A stretch of DNA of 14,467 nucleotides from Spirogloea muscicola (lineage: Eukaryota > Streptophyta > Zygnematophyceae > Spirogloeales > Spirogloeaceae): positions 391,706-406,172 of the forward strand of contig WELB01000053.1 in the NCBI GenBank assembly GCA_009602725.1, written 5' to 3'. The position numbers were made by a program, and so were the translations under genes. Positions 1 to 8,019 of the stretch are shown here, one piece after another. Below the pieces are notes generated by a model. That model searched no databases. It saw nothing but the letters and a program-made list of their open reading frames with translations, and had not been told where the DNA came from. Numbering within the stretch: position 1 is the stretch's first letter; each line of letters begins with the position of its first letter.

Positions 1-4
1 CAGC

Positions 5-37
<33 letters not shown>

Positions 38-60
38 TGCCACCGCCGCCGCGACGTCCG
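1..60. repeat. (CCG)n trinucleotide tract
   Basis: About ten consecutive CCG/GCC triplets followed by interrupted ones. It lies upstream of the first visible RING-gene exon, so it is either intronic or part of an unseen 5' region of that gene. No ATG occurs between 1 and 293, so it cannot belong to a translated first exon that starts inside the window. Confidence 0.85.
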
Positions 61-293
61 CCGCCCGCAATCCACGTTCCTCTCCGTCGCCGGTCATTGC
101 CACAGCAAGCGCTGAAAGGAAGCCAAGTGGCCTCTGCCAGTGGCTGCCCTCAGTGACGAGACAAGTCGTTGGTTACCGTCACTCCTCGTTAGAGCTCAGT
201 GGCGGCCGTCGCGGCCACGACTGCCATTCAGCCGAGAGCCGCTGAGACGGTGTAATAAGGCTCACTGGAGGCCTCACTTGGCTTCTCTGGCAG

Positions 294-1694
294 TGGGAGC
301 CTGCACCGGCGCGCTCTGCGGGGCGCTGGCAGGGCGGGCGACGGACAGCGGCATCTTCCGCGGCGCCGGCCTCGGCGCCGTGGCGGGCGCCGTGGTGTCC
401 CTCGAGGCCCTGGAGGCGACGCGGTCGCTGCTGCGCTCCGCGCGCGCCCCCTCCAGCCTCAGCTCCACGGTCAGCCCCATGAGCTGAGAGCTGGCTCCTT
501 GATGGGGGAGAGGCTACATTGCCCAGGAGAAGGCTCTAAAGGATACCAGTCAGTAGTTAACTCCAGGCTTGTGCTGCCCTTCTGTGTATCTCGTCAGTGC
601 AGCTCATGATCACTACGTGTAGACAATCTGTGTGCAACACATGAGTTGGTTAGCTTTTGTTGGGACATCCCAACAAAAGTTTGTAGGATGTGCAAGAGGG
701 ACTTGCTGGTCAGAGCTGCAAGATGTGGGTCGAAAATGCGCGCCACAGGTAGACTACATCGAGGACGTCATCCAGGAGCGCTTTGTCAACGACGTCAGCG
801 TCTTCACGAGCGCCACCGGCCGGCTGTGGCAGGTAGGCACCTGCTACAATCTGTCGACTGTACAAATGCAAGGCATATATATACATATAATTGCGAGGCA
901 AGCACAATCGTAACGAGGGAAACTGTGTCCCCTGCCATTGCAGCAGTAGCAGTCAGGCCATGAGGCCTCGTCATTGCTGGCCCTGGCAGCCCTTTAAGTC
1001 AATGACGTGCGTCCTCAGCTTCTGCCCTGAGTCTGGCGAGCCGGCAGGTCAATGTTGACGACATGAGCTATGACGAGCTCTACGACATGTTCGGGCCAGG
1101 GCGGGCTGCTGTGCTCGGCATCCCCCCATCGGTCCTTGCCAGGCTGCCCTGTCATGTGTTAGCGGCTGACAACTGCCACGATGCATCTGGAGCGATGCTC
1201 AACTGCGCTGTCTGTCTGCAGGTATGTCTGTTTCCCTCACGACCAGTTGAGCACCATATGTATCGAAGCGGTTGTAGGGTCATGTATTTTTATCACAGTG
1301 ATAATGATCTCGTTATTTCATCAAATCAACCACGTTAGCAAACTGAAGGTCAGCAATAATAGGTGTAGAAGATGGAGAAGTGTTCTGTCTGCGTGACATT
1401 TTGATGTCATTGTTCTGATTGTGATATTGTTATTGATGTATGGATATCACTGGAAGCTGTCCCATCTAATGTATAGGGTGACGTTGGCCGGCAATGCCAG
1501 AGCACTATAGTATTTCGTCCTTGTGCACTCTGCACTGACCCCCCGCATGGCCACAATGCTTGCAGGACTTCGAGGCAGGCGAGCGCGCAAGGACGCTGCC
1601 ACAGTGCCGGCACACGTACCACCAGGAGTGTGTGGATCGGTGGTTGTCACAGCAGGGCTTCTGCCCAGTGTGCCGGCAGGACGTTGAATGTTGA
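294..1694 (+). CDS. NEP1-interacting-protein-like RING-H2 E3 ubiquitin ligase, 5'-partial, four visible exons
   Basis: Exons read as 294-469, 749-832, 1048-1221 and 1566-1694 (TGA), all with GT-AG borders and matching phases, giving 186 visible codons. The first exon encodes a small-residue-rich hydrophobic segment ([19 protein letters not shown], then [19 protein letters not shown]) typical of plant NIP1/NIP2-type proteins, where it serves as a membrane anchor. Exon 2 carries [12 protein letters not shown] and exon 3 carries [12 protein letters not shown], both family landmarks. The RING-H2 finger spans visible residues 139-180: [13 protein letters not shown] and CPVC, in C-C-C-H-H-C-C-C order, and is split by the last intron. 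RING-H2 proteins recruit E2 enzymes to ubiquitinate targets. Arabidopsis NIPs have also been reported to tether the polymerase RPOTmp at thylakoids; whether that holds here is unknown. The visible first exon enters mid-protein at a phase-1 acceptor and no ATG lies upstream, so the start codon and N-terminal hydrophobic exon are outside the window. Confidence 0.88.
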
Positions 1695-2027
1695 TCAGGT
1701 GGCAGCCCTTGCTGATATCTCCCCCGTTCCACATCACCACTACCAGTCGTCAAGCAGGCCAGTATTGTGCCAGGCACCTCAGTCCCCCTACGCCCAGAAG
1801 TCTGCTGTCCAGATGCTGGTAAGATTTTAAACGCTAGGCTCTGACCAAACACCTTGGACCTATTATTTGGAACAGACCCTTAAACGATGCCTGCAGCCTG
1901 CAGGTCGAGTAGGACGCAGAGCTCATCCAGAGCTCTGATGTACATTAGATGCTCCATCCATCAAAGGCTCAGTTGGGGGAACACATACAAGCCTCCGATA
2001 ATCCTAATGAAATAGTCACAGTGCGAG
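1695..2027. other. Probable 3' UTR and flank of the RING gene
   Basis: No coding signal recognised. It follows the TGA of the RING gene and ends where similarity to the second gag-element copy begins (AGTAGTTTATCAG at about 2028). It holds two small palindromic patches: overlapping CTGCAG sites near 1890-1903 and two AGAGCTC boxes near 1918-1935. No clear polyadenylation signal was found. Confidence 0.5.
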
Positions 2028-2344
2028 TAGTTTATCAGTCGACACAGAACAAATCTTTGGAACTGTGTCAATAATGGCTTGGGTGACACAGGCTAAACGC
2101 GGCAAGTTAAGCTGTCGGCTTCAATATCCTTCAACTGAAAACCCGCCGGGTACCGAAGGTTACCAGACCTGATACTTTGCTGCAATCCGTTTCCCCCCCG
2201 CATAAAGAGGATTACGACTGGGCAGAGATAAAGTATAAGCATGACGGTGACGAGCATCATACCCATCAGGATTGTGGGGGTTGTGCTGTCCTGTGTAAGT
2301 ATCCTCATCCTCCCGCTGATCTGTATAAGACAACGCAGCCGAGA

Positions 2345-3196
2345 CTATCTTAGACTTGGTCTGCGCCTTGGCAACTGCCACTTGTTTAGTTGTTTCCTGA
2401 ATTTTGTTTGTTGTGCCATTTGATCCATTTCTGAAGGAGAGGACCCGGAAGACTGTGCAACCTGACTGGAACCCCTTTCTTGGCTATATTTCTCCTTCAT
2501 GGAGCTAGGCAACTTTTCAGGGTGTTTCTGCCAGCACTGCGTGTCTTGATGTCCGGCCCTATTACAGAACGAGCAGATAGCTCCCGATGTTTGGTGACGG
2601 AGCCTGCAATTTTCTTTAACACGTCCCCGCTTCCCGCAATGAAGACACTGTGGGATAGAAAGGTTCTGAGAAGAAGATGACTTGACAAGAGGTGGAGACA
2701 CGGGTGTGGCAATATGAATCCTGGCATTAACTCCTGGTAATTTGACTGGTGATTTCGCCATAGGAACTCCAGTGCCTGCAAAGCGTTCCTCCACTGTGAG
2801 AAGCGTGAAATCATCTTTCTCCTTGTCAATCAAGACCTGGTATACATCTTCTAGGTCCAAGTCATCTTTCTGAAGTTGTTGGCGGCGCACCAATAGTAAA
2901 GTTTGTATCTGATCAATAGATCTTCCTGCCACAACCCTCAGAAACTGGACAGCTAATTCTTTCTGACTTATCTTGGTCTCTGATTGCTCAATGAGGTTCT
3001 TAAATCTGTAATGACAAGCAGTTATGGATAAATCTGGTGTACGATTGAACCTCATTAACGCTTGCTTGTACATAGCTGTGTTTATAGGAAAATCACGTGC
3101 CAATTCGGATAGCATCTCCCCTGCTGTATCGTCTATCAATTGAGGACCTAATGATCTTTGTCGTTCAGTTGCGTTTTCCGGAATAGGCCTAGTCAT
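2345..3196 (-). pseudogene. gag main fragment with two CCHC-type zinc knuckles (copy 1)
   Basis: 283 codons. Residues ~1-130 form a helical, charged region (FKNLIEQ, KELAVQFLRVVAGRSIDQIQ, LEDVYQVLIDKEKDDF) compatible with a retrotransposon gag capsid domain. Two zinc-knuckle motifs follow: CLHC...NC, in which the expected His is Arg, and CSFCNRAGHQDTQC, which keeps the full C-x2-C-x4-H-x4-C pattern. A Ser/Gln-rich tail follows. The frame closes at 2345, but the adjacent frame stays open and matches copy 2 (residues TKSKIVSAAL and TYTGQHNPHNPDGYDA), implying a second frame break near 2395. Gag binds and packages element RNA. This copy is probably inactive. Confidence 0.7.
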
Positions 3197-3198
3197 GT

Positions 3199-3402
3199 CT
3201 AAGACACTGTCTTCTGTCTTCGATAAACATCAGCTGCTTCATTTGTGATATACCGACCCAGTAACATCAGACGATCCTCACGATTAATTATGCCCCCTGA
3301 GATGCGAAGGTGAGTGATCTCCGCATCAAAGTGGACCTTAACCTCTGCCAGAGAGTGACCACCAGGCGTACCTCGGAATGCAGGCCTGTCTCCATTCGAC
3401 AT
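3199..3402 (-). pseudogene. gag N-terminal fragment (copy 1)
   Basis: Reads from an ATG at 3402 (MSNGDRPAFRG...) through a hydrophilic segment with FDAEITHLRI and REDRLMLLGRYITNEAADVY to a TAG at 3199-3201. The frame is open further upstream to 3510, but without another ATG. The continuation of the protein lies in the next reading frame of the same strand, starting around 3196, so a frame disruption separates the two parts. The two frames are both open over about 30 bases with no canonical -1 slippery heptamer, so mutation is more likely than programmed frameshifting. The copia or gypsy class cannot be assigned. Confidence 0.55.
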
Positions 3403-3702
3403 TTTGACACGGCGGGGCTTGCTAAGACGAACTTTTATGTCGTCTGCAACCAACCACAGCAGCAATGTTGGGAGAGTCAACTGCAGGCTCAACAATGTCT
3501 GAAAATTCAATCACAGATTCAACAATTCTGCCCGATCTTAAATCCATGCACTGCTATAACTTGCTTGATAACCTAGCCACACGATAAGACAAGATTTTAC
3601 TCGGTCCAGTTTAAGAGGTGAGAACACCAAGCAATCACAGCGATGCAGAAACTAGATCTGGAAATAAGTAACGACCGCACAGAGTCTGGAGCACTGTAAC
3701 CA

Positions 3703-3908
3703 CGATTCGTCGCCCAATGAAGGGTCTCAGAACCAATGATACCGCCAATTAAGGGTCTCATTGACAGAACCAATGAAACGCCCATTTAAGGGTCTCAGTG
3801 ACAGAATCAATGAAACGCCCAATTAAGGGTCTTGGTGACAGAACCAATGAGACAACCAATGAAGGGTCTTAGGGCCAGTAACCCGATCGTCGCCCAATGA
3901 AGGGTCTT
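3703..3908. repeat. Tandem array of ~36-bp units with CCAAT boxes
   Basis: About six degenerate direct repeats of roughly 35-37 bp. Each has CCAATKAAGGGTCT followed by GACAGAACCAATGA or a variant. Exact CCAAT occurs at 3714, 3733, 3745, 3770, 3819, 3844, 3856 and 3894. The first and last units share a longer CGTCGCCCAATGAAGGGTCT block. It sits just upstream of the minus-strand gag element, where a 5' LTR or promoter would lie, so it may be promoter-like. Units abut with no spacers, so this is not a CRISPR array. Confidence 0.8.
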
Positions 3909-4076
3909 CTGTCAGTACTGTATGCTCACAAAGATGCACTCAATACAACCATTGAGGGTAGAGCAAGATCACGTCTTTCTTGCCAATGCACCGGTTTACG
4001 CATTGGTTGACGGGTTCGCTGGTAGAAGGCTCTTTAGAAGACGACCTAGCGCGCCAGCCCGTGCCGCTGGTTGTTC

Positions 4077-4182
4077 AGCGGTGGCGGCGGCGGAGATAGC
4101 GACGACGACAGCAGCGGCGGCGACGGCAGCGACGATGGCAGCGACGACGATAGCAGCGACGGCGGCGGCGGCGGCGGCGGCA
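4077..4182. repeat. (GAC/GCA/GGC)-rich triplet tract
   Basis: A run of three-base units (GGCGGC, GACGAC, GCAGCGACG) extending about 105 bp and ending in about seven GGC units. It keeps all reading frames open and so generates spurious Asp/Ser/Gly and Ala-rich ORFs. It is best treated as a microsatellite. Confidence 0.8.
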
Positions 4183-4284
4183 AGTCGGCTCAAAGGACGA
4201 GACTGGGCCGAGTTAAATTACTCGGTCCCAGCCTTCCGCTCGCTTATCATCGGTCGGAAAGAATAGTACTGTTTTCTTTGGAGC

Positions 4285-4412
4285 AGGCTCTTTGGCTTCG
4301 TCCTTTTTCCGGCTCCTCTTTCTTTGGCTTTGGACATTGTCCATTCTTTTTTGGGCTGGCTTTGCTAGCCCCTCTTCTCTACGGGCGAGCACTTCCTTTG
4401 GCCCATTTGGCT
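4285..4412 (+). mobile_element. LINE 3' tail, copy P1 (3' UTR only)
   Basis: Contains the shared 3' UTR (TCCTTTTTCCGGCTCCTC, TTTGGACATTGTCC) and the terminal stem-loop at 4353-4371, where one arm is GCTAGCCC (a C-to-T change that still allows a G-U pair). It ends in GGGCGAGCACTTCC. No coding part remains, so this is an extremely 5'-truncated copy. An imperfect hairpin lies just upstream at 4204-4230 (CCGAGT/ACTCGG core). Confidence 0.75.
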
Positions 4413-4429
4413 CCCCCTCCACCCTCGAT

Positions 4430-4449
4430 CCCAAGGCCAGTGTAGCCTG
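4430..4449. repeat. Left direct repeat flanking LINE copy P2 (candidate target-site duplication)
   Basis: A 20-bp block beginning CCCAAGGCCAG and ending GTAGCCTG, repeated exactly at 5058-5077. The two copies bracket the P2 LINE fragment. Confidence 0.65.
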
Positions 4450-5057
4450 AGACCGCCATCTCCGCCCTGCCCCTCCACCCTTTGTTCGTTGACCACAGAC
4501 GCATACGATCGCTCACACCCAGCCCAATGTGCCATCAAGGCTGGGTATGCGGTCGCCTGCGCCGCTCGAGCTAAGGAGCTCAAGTACGCTGATCATCCGC
4601 GGGAAGACGAGTTCTTCCCGCTGGCTATTGATCGACACGCATGGGGCGTTGGGCGCTCGGTGGCTCGAGCTGCTCAACCAGCTCGCCCGCCACGCCATCG
4701 TCCGCCGCTTCCATAGGGAGCCGGGGGACTTTCCTGCAGCCGGGTCGCTAGCGCAGGTGTACCGGATGCGCTTGGCCGTCTCGCTGCAGATGTCTATGGC
4801 CCGCGCGCTGTACCTGCGTGCCGGCAGAGCCCTCGCTGCGGTCTCTGGCTCGAGCCAGGGGACCCGCTTCCAGGAGCCTAGCTTCTCTGACCTGAGGCTG
4901 CTTAGCAGCGGTTACTGAGTAATACGTAGCTGCTTTGTTTCTTGTTGTGCTTGTTTTGCTTAGCGCTTCGCTGGCCCCCTTCTGGTACTTTGTTCATTTC
5001 TTTCTGGGCTGGCTTTTCCAGCCCTTATCCTCAATGGGCGAGCCCCTCTCTTTAATC
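4450..5057 (+). mobile_element. LINE copy P2: 5'-truncated RT-ORF end plus 3' UTR and stem-loop
   Basis: The longest copy. Its coding part resembles the region C-terminal to the reverse transcriptase in algal and plant LINE proteins: DRSHP, KYADHP, FFPLAID, then THGALGARWLELLNQLA, AAGSLAQVYRMRLAVSLQ and a terminal SSGY-stop (TGA 4916-4918). About 85 bp of UTR lead to the stem-loop at 5006-5024 (GGGCTGG, CTTTT, CCAGCCC) and the end GGGCGAGCCCC. It is flanked by 20-bp direct repeats, as expected for target-primed reverse transcription. Confidence 0.7.
4486..4918 (+). pseudogene. LINE reverse-transcriptase ORF, C-terminal fragment (P2)
   Basis: Two frames must be joined. One runs from about 4486 (TTDAYDRSHP...) to the FFPLAID segment near 4635. 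The next carries THGALGARW... to the TGA at 4918. The break is at 4636-4645, where four extra bases (CGAC) separate ID from THG compared with the ID-V-HG of copies P6 and M3. No catalytic RT motif (YADD-type) is present; only the region downstream of the catalytic domain survives. Assignment to a LINE ORF rests on my recognition of the F-x-P-x-A-x-D-x-x-G and SLQR-like motifs of that family plus the shared 3' UTR, not on a search. Confidence 0.6.
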
Positions 5058-5077
5058 CCCAAGGCCAGTGTAGCCTG
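5058..5077. repeat. Right direct repeat flanking LINE copy P2
   Basis: Exact 20-bp copy of 4430-4449. The following ~14 bases also resemble the left flank, differing mainly at C/T positions, so the original duplication may have been longer. Confidence 0.65.
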
Positions 5078-5564
5078 GGATTGCTACTCCCTCACCCTTT
5101 CACCTTTACCCGCCGCTAGCCTGGCCGGTAGCCGCCTTCGCTCGGCAAGGTTGGTCATCCCCATCGGAGAAGCGGGCTTTAAGGGCTTTTCGGCTTCTCT
5201 TCGGGGCTTTTTGAGCGATTTCGGGCGGTAGGATGGGGCTGCCCCTCGGATGCCAAATCACGGCCCAGCGGCAGATACGCACGGTGCTTGAGTGGTTGGG
5301 ATGGTAGGATGGGGTTGGCCTGATGATACAACATCGACGCTTCCGAAGGCGAATCCGCACTTACTCGACCGGAGCTGAGCAGAAGGTACTGTGTTCACGA
5401 CGTCTGTTTTACGTATAATAGATAGGTGACGTGCCTCAGATGTCTTACGTGTACAGCCACCTCACATGCCTTGTCAGATCGACATCAATGAGCCATCGAC
5501 GGAAATTGTCGTGACAAGGCCTTCTTCTCAATTCATGTGCACCGCGCGCCTTCTCTACGGTCGA
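5078..5564. other. Unassigned intergenic stretch
   Basis: No gene recognised. It contains a diverged pair of GGTAGGATGGGG blocks at about 5227 and 5305, each followed by a C/T-rich variant, and a GGGCTTTAAGGGCTTTTCGGC patch near 5174-5195. Short ORFs here show no family features. Confidence 0.4.
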
Positions 5565-5800
5565 CGTAGCTGCTCTTCTAACAGCTGCTCTTCCAAAGGG
5601 TGCTGTGAGTACGAGGATGAATGGAGTTGATGTTTGTGGGAGGCCAGCAGCTTTTCGCAAGCAAGGCGATGGCTGTGAGAGGCCAGCACAGAAGAAAGTG
5701 GCTGTTTGAAAGGGGGCGAAGGATGTCAAAAGCCAGCCATGAAAATAATTTGTCCAAACAAAGTCCAGAAGGGAAGAAGGCGCTTAAGCTACACAGCTAT
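5565..5800 (-). mobile_element. Stacked diverged LINE 3' tails, minus strand (M2 group)
   Basis: Read on the minus strand, at least two and possibly three tail modules follow one another. One is near 5715-5790 (GGCTGGCTTTTGACATCC then TTCGCCCC). One is near 5655-5700, with stem arms GCTG/CAGC at 5672-5675 and 5684-5687 followed by ATCGCC. A weaker one ends in CCCTTTGGAAGAGC near 5590. No coding part was recognised. Divergence is greater than in the plus-strand copies. Confidence 0.55.
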
Positions 5801-5839
5801 GCAAGTGGCCATAGCGATGCGACCTTACAAATTCAAGAA

Positions 5840-6150
5840 AGACAGATTCCTCCAGTAGAGGGCGATGGCTGGATTGGCCAGCCCAAAAAGAGAATTGACA
5901 AAGTTCGGAGGGGCCGGAAACGAGCTGAAGCAACAGCGACACAAATGGCCACTGAAAGTCCAATATCCCCTAGTGAGCAGCCGCAGGTCAGAGAAATTTG
6001 TTCCCCGGTAGCAGGTCGCCTGTGTATAGCCAGAGGCTGCAGCCAGGGTCCATCAGCATGCAGATGCAGCGAGTGTGCCACTGACTGCTGCAGCATTTCT
6101 GACAGGCGCATGCAACACTCTTGGGCGAGAGAGCCTGCCGCGTTAAATCG
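5840..6150 (-). mobile_element. LINE copy M1: RT-ORF end, 3' UTR and stem-loop
   Basis: On the minus strand the frame starting near 6147 reads FNAAGSLAQECCMRLSEMLQ and a following RAGRA-like segment, aligning with the AAGSLAQVYRMRLAVSLQ block of P2. The usual stop is lost and the frame runs into the UTR. The stem-loop at 5867-5883 pairs GGCTGG with CCAGCC and is followed by ATCGCCCTCTACTGGAGG, placing it in a subfamily with M6 and P8. Confidence 0.65.
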
Positions 6151-6216
6151 GCCTGCTCCATTTGGCGTCTTCAAGTCACCAGAAGGATTGAACAAGGTCA
6201 GAAAGGGCCGGAAGGT
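6151..6216 (-). mobile_element. LINE 3' UTR remnant directly upstream of M1 (M0)
   Basis: On the minus strand this reads CTTCCGGCCCTTTCTGACC then TTGTTCAATC, the same UTR block as in P9 (13995-14018). It breaks off before the stem-loop, and M1 coding sequence begins at once. The arrangement suggests M1 inserted into or beside an older tail. Confidence 0.5.
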
Positions 6217-6308
6217 GCAATGAATATGGAAGTCTCCATGACATCTGATTACAGACGCTACAACAATTTATGATCACAAAATGCAGATCGGATAAGCAGA
6301 AGGTGGAG

Positions 6309-6600
6309 AGGCATTGCTGTGTCGTGTATCTATGTCCCTTCAGCGGCTCCTAAGCGCTTGCTTTGCACCGCCGTGCCGGTCGCGCACTTGCAGCAGCCTC
6401 TGGCTTGCGCAGCAGAGTTGCTCTTCAGCTCATCTGACTCCCAGTGCTGACGTGGGGGTTAGTAAGTGCGCCCTGTCTAGCCTGTGGAAGCGTCATTCTT
6501 CTAGCCTGTGGCTCCGCTGATGTATTCATCTAACATCCTCTGTATCACCTGGCTGGCATTTACAGCCGCTGGCTGGCATTTACAGCCGCATTTACAGCCG
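6309..6600 (+). mobile_element. LINE copy P10, diverged, with duplicated stem-loop
   Basis: A frame near 6326 reads VSMSLQRLLSA. After a one-frame shift near 6358 it reads RRAGRALAAASGLRSR, matching SLQRSLAHAVHTRAGRAMAAASGSRR of copy P7. About 80-100 bp past the expected stop, two abutting 20-bp units (6551-6570 and 6571-6590) and a 12-bp partial each contain GGCTGGCATTTACAGCC or part of it, which resembles the family's terminal stem-loop. This is clearly an old copy. Confidence 0.5.
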
Positions 6601-7040
6601 CGCGATTTGATATCGGCAGCCGCATTCTCTCTCGTGGTTTGGCTCCTCAGCTTAGCTTGTCAGATATGCATGTGCTCACTCGAGGATATAAGGGCCACTT
6701 TACACTTGGTCGGTTGGTCACGCACGTTCTGACCACCGGGTCAAGGGGTGGTCGCCGCCACGGAGGCCGAGGCCGCCTGCACTTGCGGAACGGGGGGGGC
6801 GGGGGGGGGGTCGAGAACTCGTCCCTCCTCGGGAGGAGGGCCGGGAACTTGACCACCCTCGTGGCACACGGCGCCGTTTCTTCCTCTAGCGCTTGCTGTC
6901 TAGCGGGGGTAAAAGGAGTCCTAGTCAGCGCCAGATGTGCAAACGGCGCGTCCTTCCTCCTGAACGGGGGCAAGACACTGTTGTCCTTAAGCGAGGAATC
7001 GCTAAGGGGAAGCCTTGGCTGACTGGAGGTTAGCTAGCAG
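6601..7040. other. Unassigned GC-rich stretch with G-run and hairpin
   Basis: No gene recognised. A G-run (seven or more G, C, then nine G) lies at about 6792-6809. A perfect hairpin with arms CCCTCCTC and GAGGAGGG around GG spans 6822-6839. A bulged CCTTA-GCGA/TCGCTAAGG hairpin lies near 6985-7007. ORFs here lack recognisable features. Confidence 0.4.
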
Positions 7041-7235
7041 GCCTGATGTTGCTCACTCGTGGGTACTGAGCTTCCCTCTGCATCGTCTATTTGTTTTGCA
7101 GTGTTTTGTATAGTAGTCCTTTTTCCGGCTCCTCTTTCTTTGGCTTTGGACATTGTCCAATCTGTTTTGGGCTGGCTTTGCCAGCCCCTCTTCTCTATGG
7201 GCGCGCAATTCTTCTGCAGGCGGCAGAAGCGGCTA
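7041..7235 (+). mobile_element. LINE copy P4: last codons plus 3' UTR and stem-loop
   Basis: Begins within the last ORF block (DVAHSWV in one frame, LMLLTRGY-stop in the matching family frame, TGA 7067-7069). It then has the UTR shared with P6 and P7 (CTTCCCTCTGCATCGTCTAT, TTTTTCCGGCTCC, GGACATTGTCC). A perfect stem-loop spans 7169-7187, followed by TCTTCTCTATGGGCGCGC. It is immediately followed by copy P5 in the same orientation. Confidence 0.75.
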
Positions 7236-7244
7236 AAAGATTCC

Positions 7245-7560
7245 CGTCCCCTCCCTATGCGCTTGTCCGTCTCCCTCCAGCGGTCCATGGCCCACGCCTT
7301 GCATCTGCGTGCTGGCCGTGCTCTCGCTGCGACCTCCGGCTTTCGTCAGGGGGATAGTTTTCCGGCAGCTAGTCTGTCGGATGTGAGGCTCCTCACTCGT
7401 AACTACTGAGAACTCCATCCTCCCCCGTTCTGCCGTAGTCTCTTCAGGGCCCGCAGTCGCTGCTTAGCTCGTAGTTTGGCCCCTTCGAACCTTGTCAATT
7501 CTTTTCGGGCTGGCTTCTCACAGCCCTTGCCCCATTTGGGAGAGCCACTTCTTCCCTTCC
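7245..7560 (+). mobile_element. LINE copy P5: RT-ORF end plus 3' UTR and stem-loop
   Basis: Coding part from about 7245 to the TGA at 7407-7409: MRLSVSLQRSMAHALHLRAG, RALAATSGF, then LSDVRLLTRNY-stop. Its UTR differs from P4/P6/P7 (GTAGTTTGGCCCC) but keeps a TTGTCAATTCTTTT block, the stem GGGCTG/CAGCCC at 7507-7526 and a second small stem (CCC-ATTT-GGG). It ends near GAGCCACTTCTTCC. It represents a different subfamily from its neighbours. Confidence 0.7.
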
Positions 7561-7750
7561 AGAATAACGCCGCCCGTCCTCCGCCATACTGCAGCCTCTC
7601 CTCCGCCGGCATGGCCGCTCGGCGCGCGTTGTGCGCGCGCATGGCAGCCGCGCCCCCGCCGCGCCCCCGCCGCGCCCGCCGCTCCCCGAGGAACCGCAGG
7701 ACGTCGTGGGGCGGCGCCACCGTCGGCCCGTGGAGCCAGAGGGTGTCCCC

Positions 7751-7781
<31 letters not shown>

Positions 7782-7880
7782 CGCGACGGCGGGCCCTGCC
7801 GAGCAACGGCCGCCACGCAGACACTCGGAGTTGCTAGGCAGAGGGGCCGCGGCGCGCCCCACACCTTCACACCAGATTGA
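7561..7880. other. Extremely GC-rich low-complexity block
   Basis: Between LINE copies P5 and P6. It has GCGCGC arms around GTTGT at 7622-7640, about three 11-bp units CCGCGCCCCCG at 7648-7680, and a (GGC)n run at about 7754-7782. Overlapping ORFs are open in several frames on both strands, which is expected from base composition. None has a recognisable domain and I do not call a gene. Confidence 0.5.
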
Positions 7881-8019
7881 GGAATGACGCGCCCTTGGAT
7901 AGCCACGTGAGCAGCCACCTCCGCATCCTTGTCAGCACCGTCGCACGTCAGCCCACCGACGGGATACCGCACGACATTATCCCCCCTGCTCTTTCTCTTC
8001 TTTGTTTATCGGTCGGCCT

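Larger units (their letters stand above)
2028..3600 (-). mobile_element. Decayed gag-type retroelement, copy 1
   Basis: A minus-strand element recognised by a gag-like protein with two zinc knuckles, and by near-identical repetition of its 3' half at about 8925-9770. No reverse transcriptase, integrase or protease was found in either copy, so it is either a gag-only non-autonomous element or a truncated LTR retrotransposon. The low-coordinate edge at about 2028 is set by the point where similarity to copy 2 stops. The high-coordinate edge is uncertain and could extend through the CCAAT array to about 3908. No convincing LTR pair was found. Confidence 0.7.

Noticed and set aside
140-487. Taking the RING gene to start at 140 as a single-exon ORF
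   Set aside because: The first codon is GTG, and the residues before 294 do not resemble the family. A good acceptor (CTTCTCTGGCAG) precedes 294.
3555-3580. Candidate tRNA primer-binding site for the gag element (GGTTATCAAGC on the minus strand)
   Set aside because: The match to an initiator-tRNA primer site needs gaps, and no adjacent LTR end could be identified.
3703-3908. CRISPR-like appearance of ~36-bp repeats
   Set aside because: Units abut without unique spacers, no cas gene is present, and the genome is eukaryotic with spliced genes.
3597-4228. The 11-mer TTACTCGGTCC at 3597-3607 and 4218-4228 as LTR ends
   Set aside because: It is too short. The flanks do not match, and the second copy belongs to a local hairpin beside LINE tail P1.
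4071-4445. Asp/Ser/Gly-rich open frame
   Set aside because: It is produced by the triplet tract and runs on into the LINE tail P1. No domain, and the antisense frame is equally open.
7476-7880. Several overlapping open frames in the GC-rich block
   Set aside because: Stop codons are rare at this GC content. Frames are open on both strands, overlap LINE tail P5, and contain only Arg/Pro/Gly/Ala low complexity.
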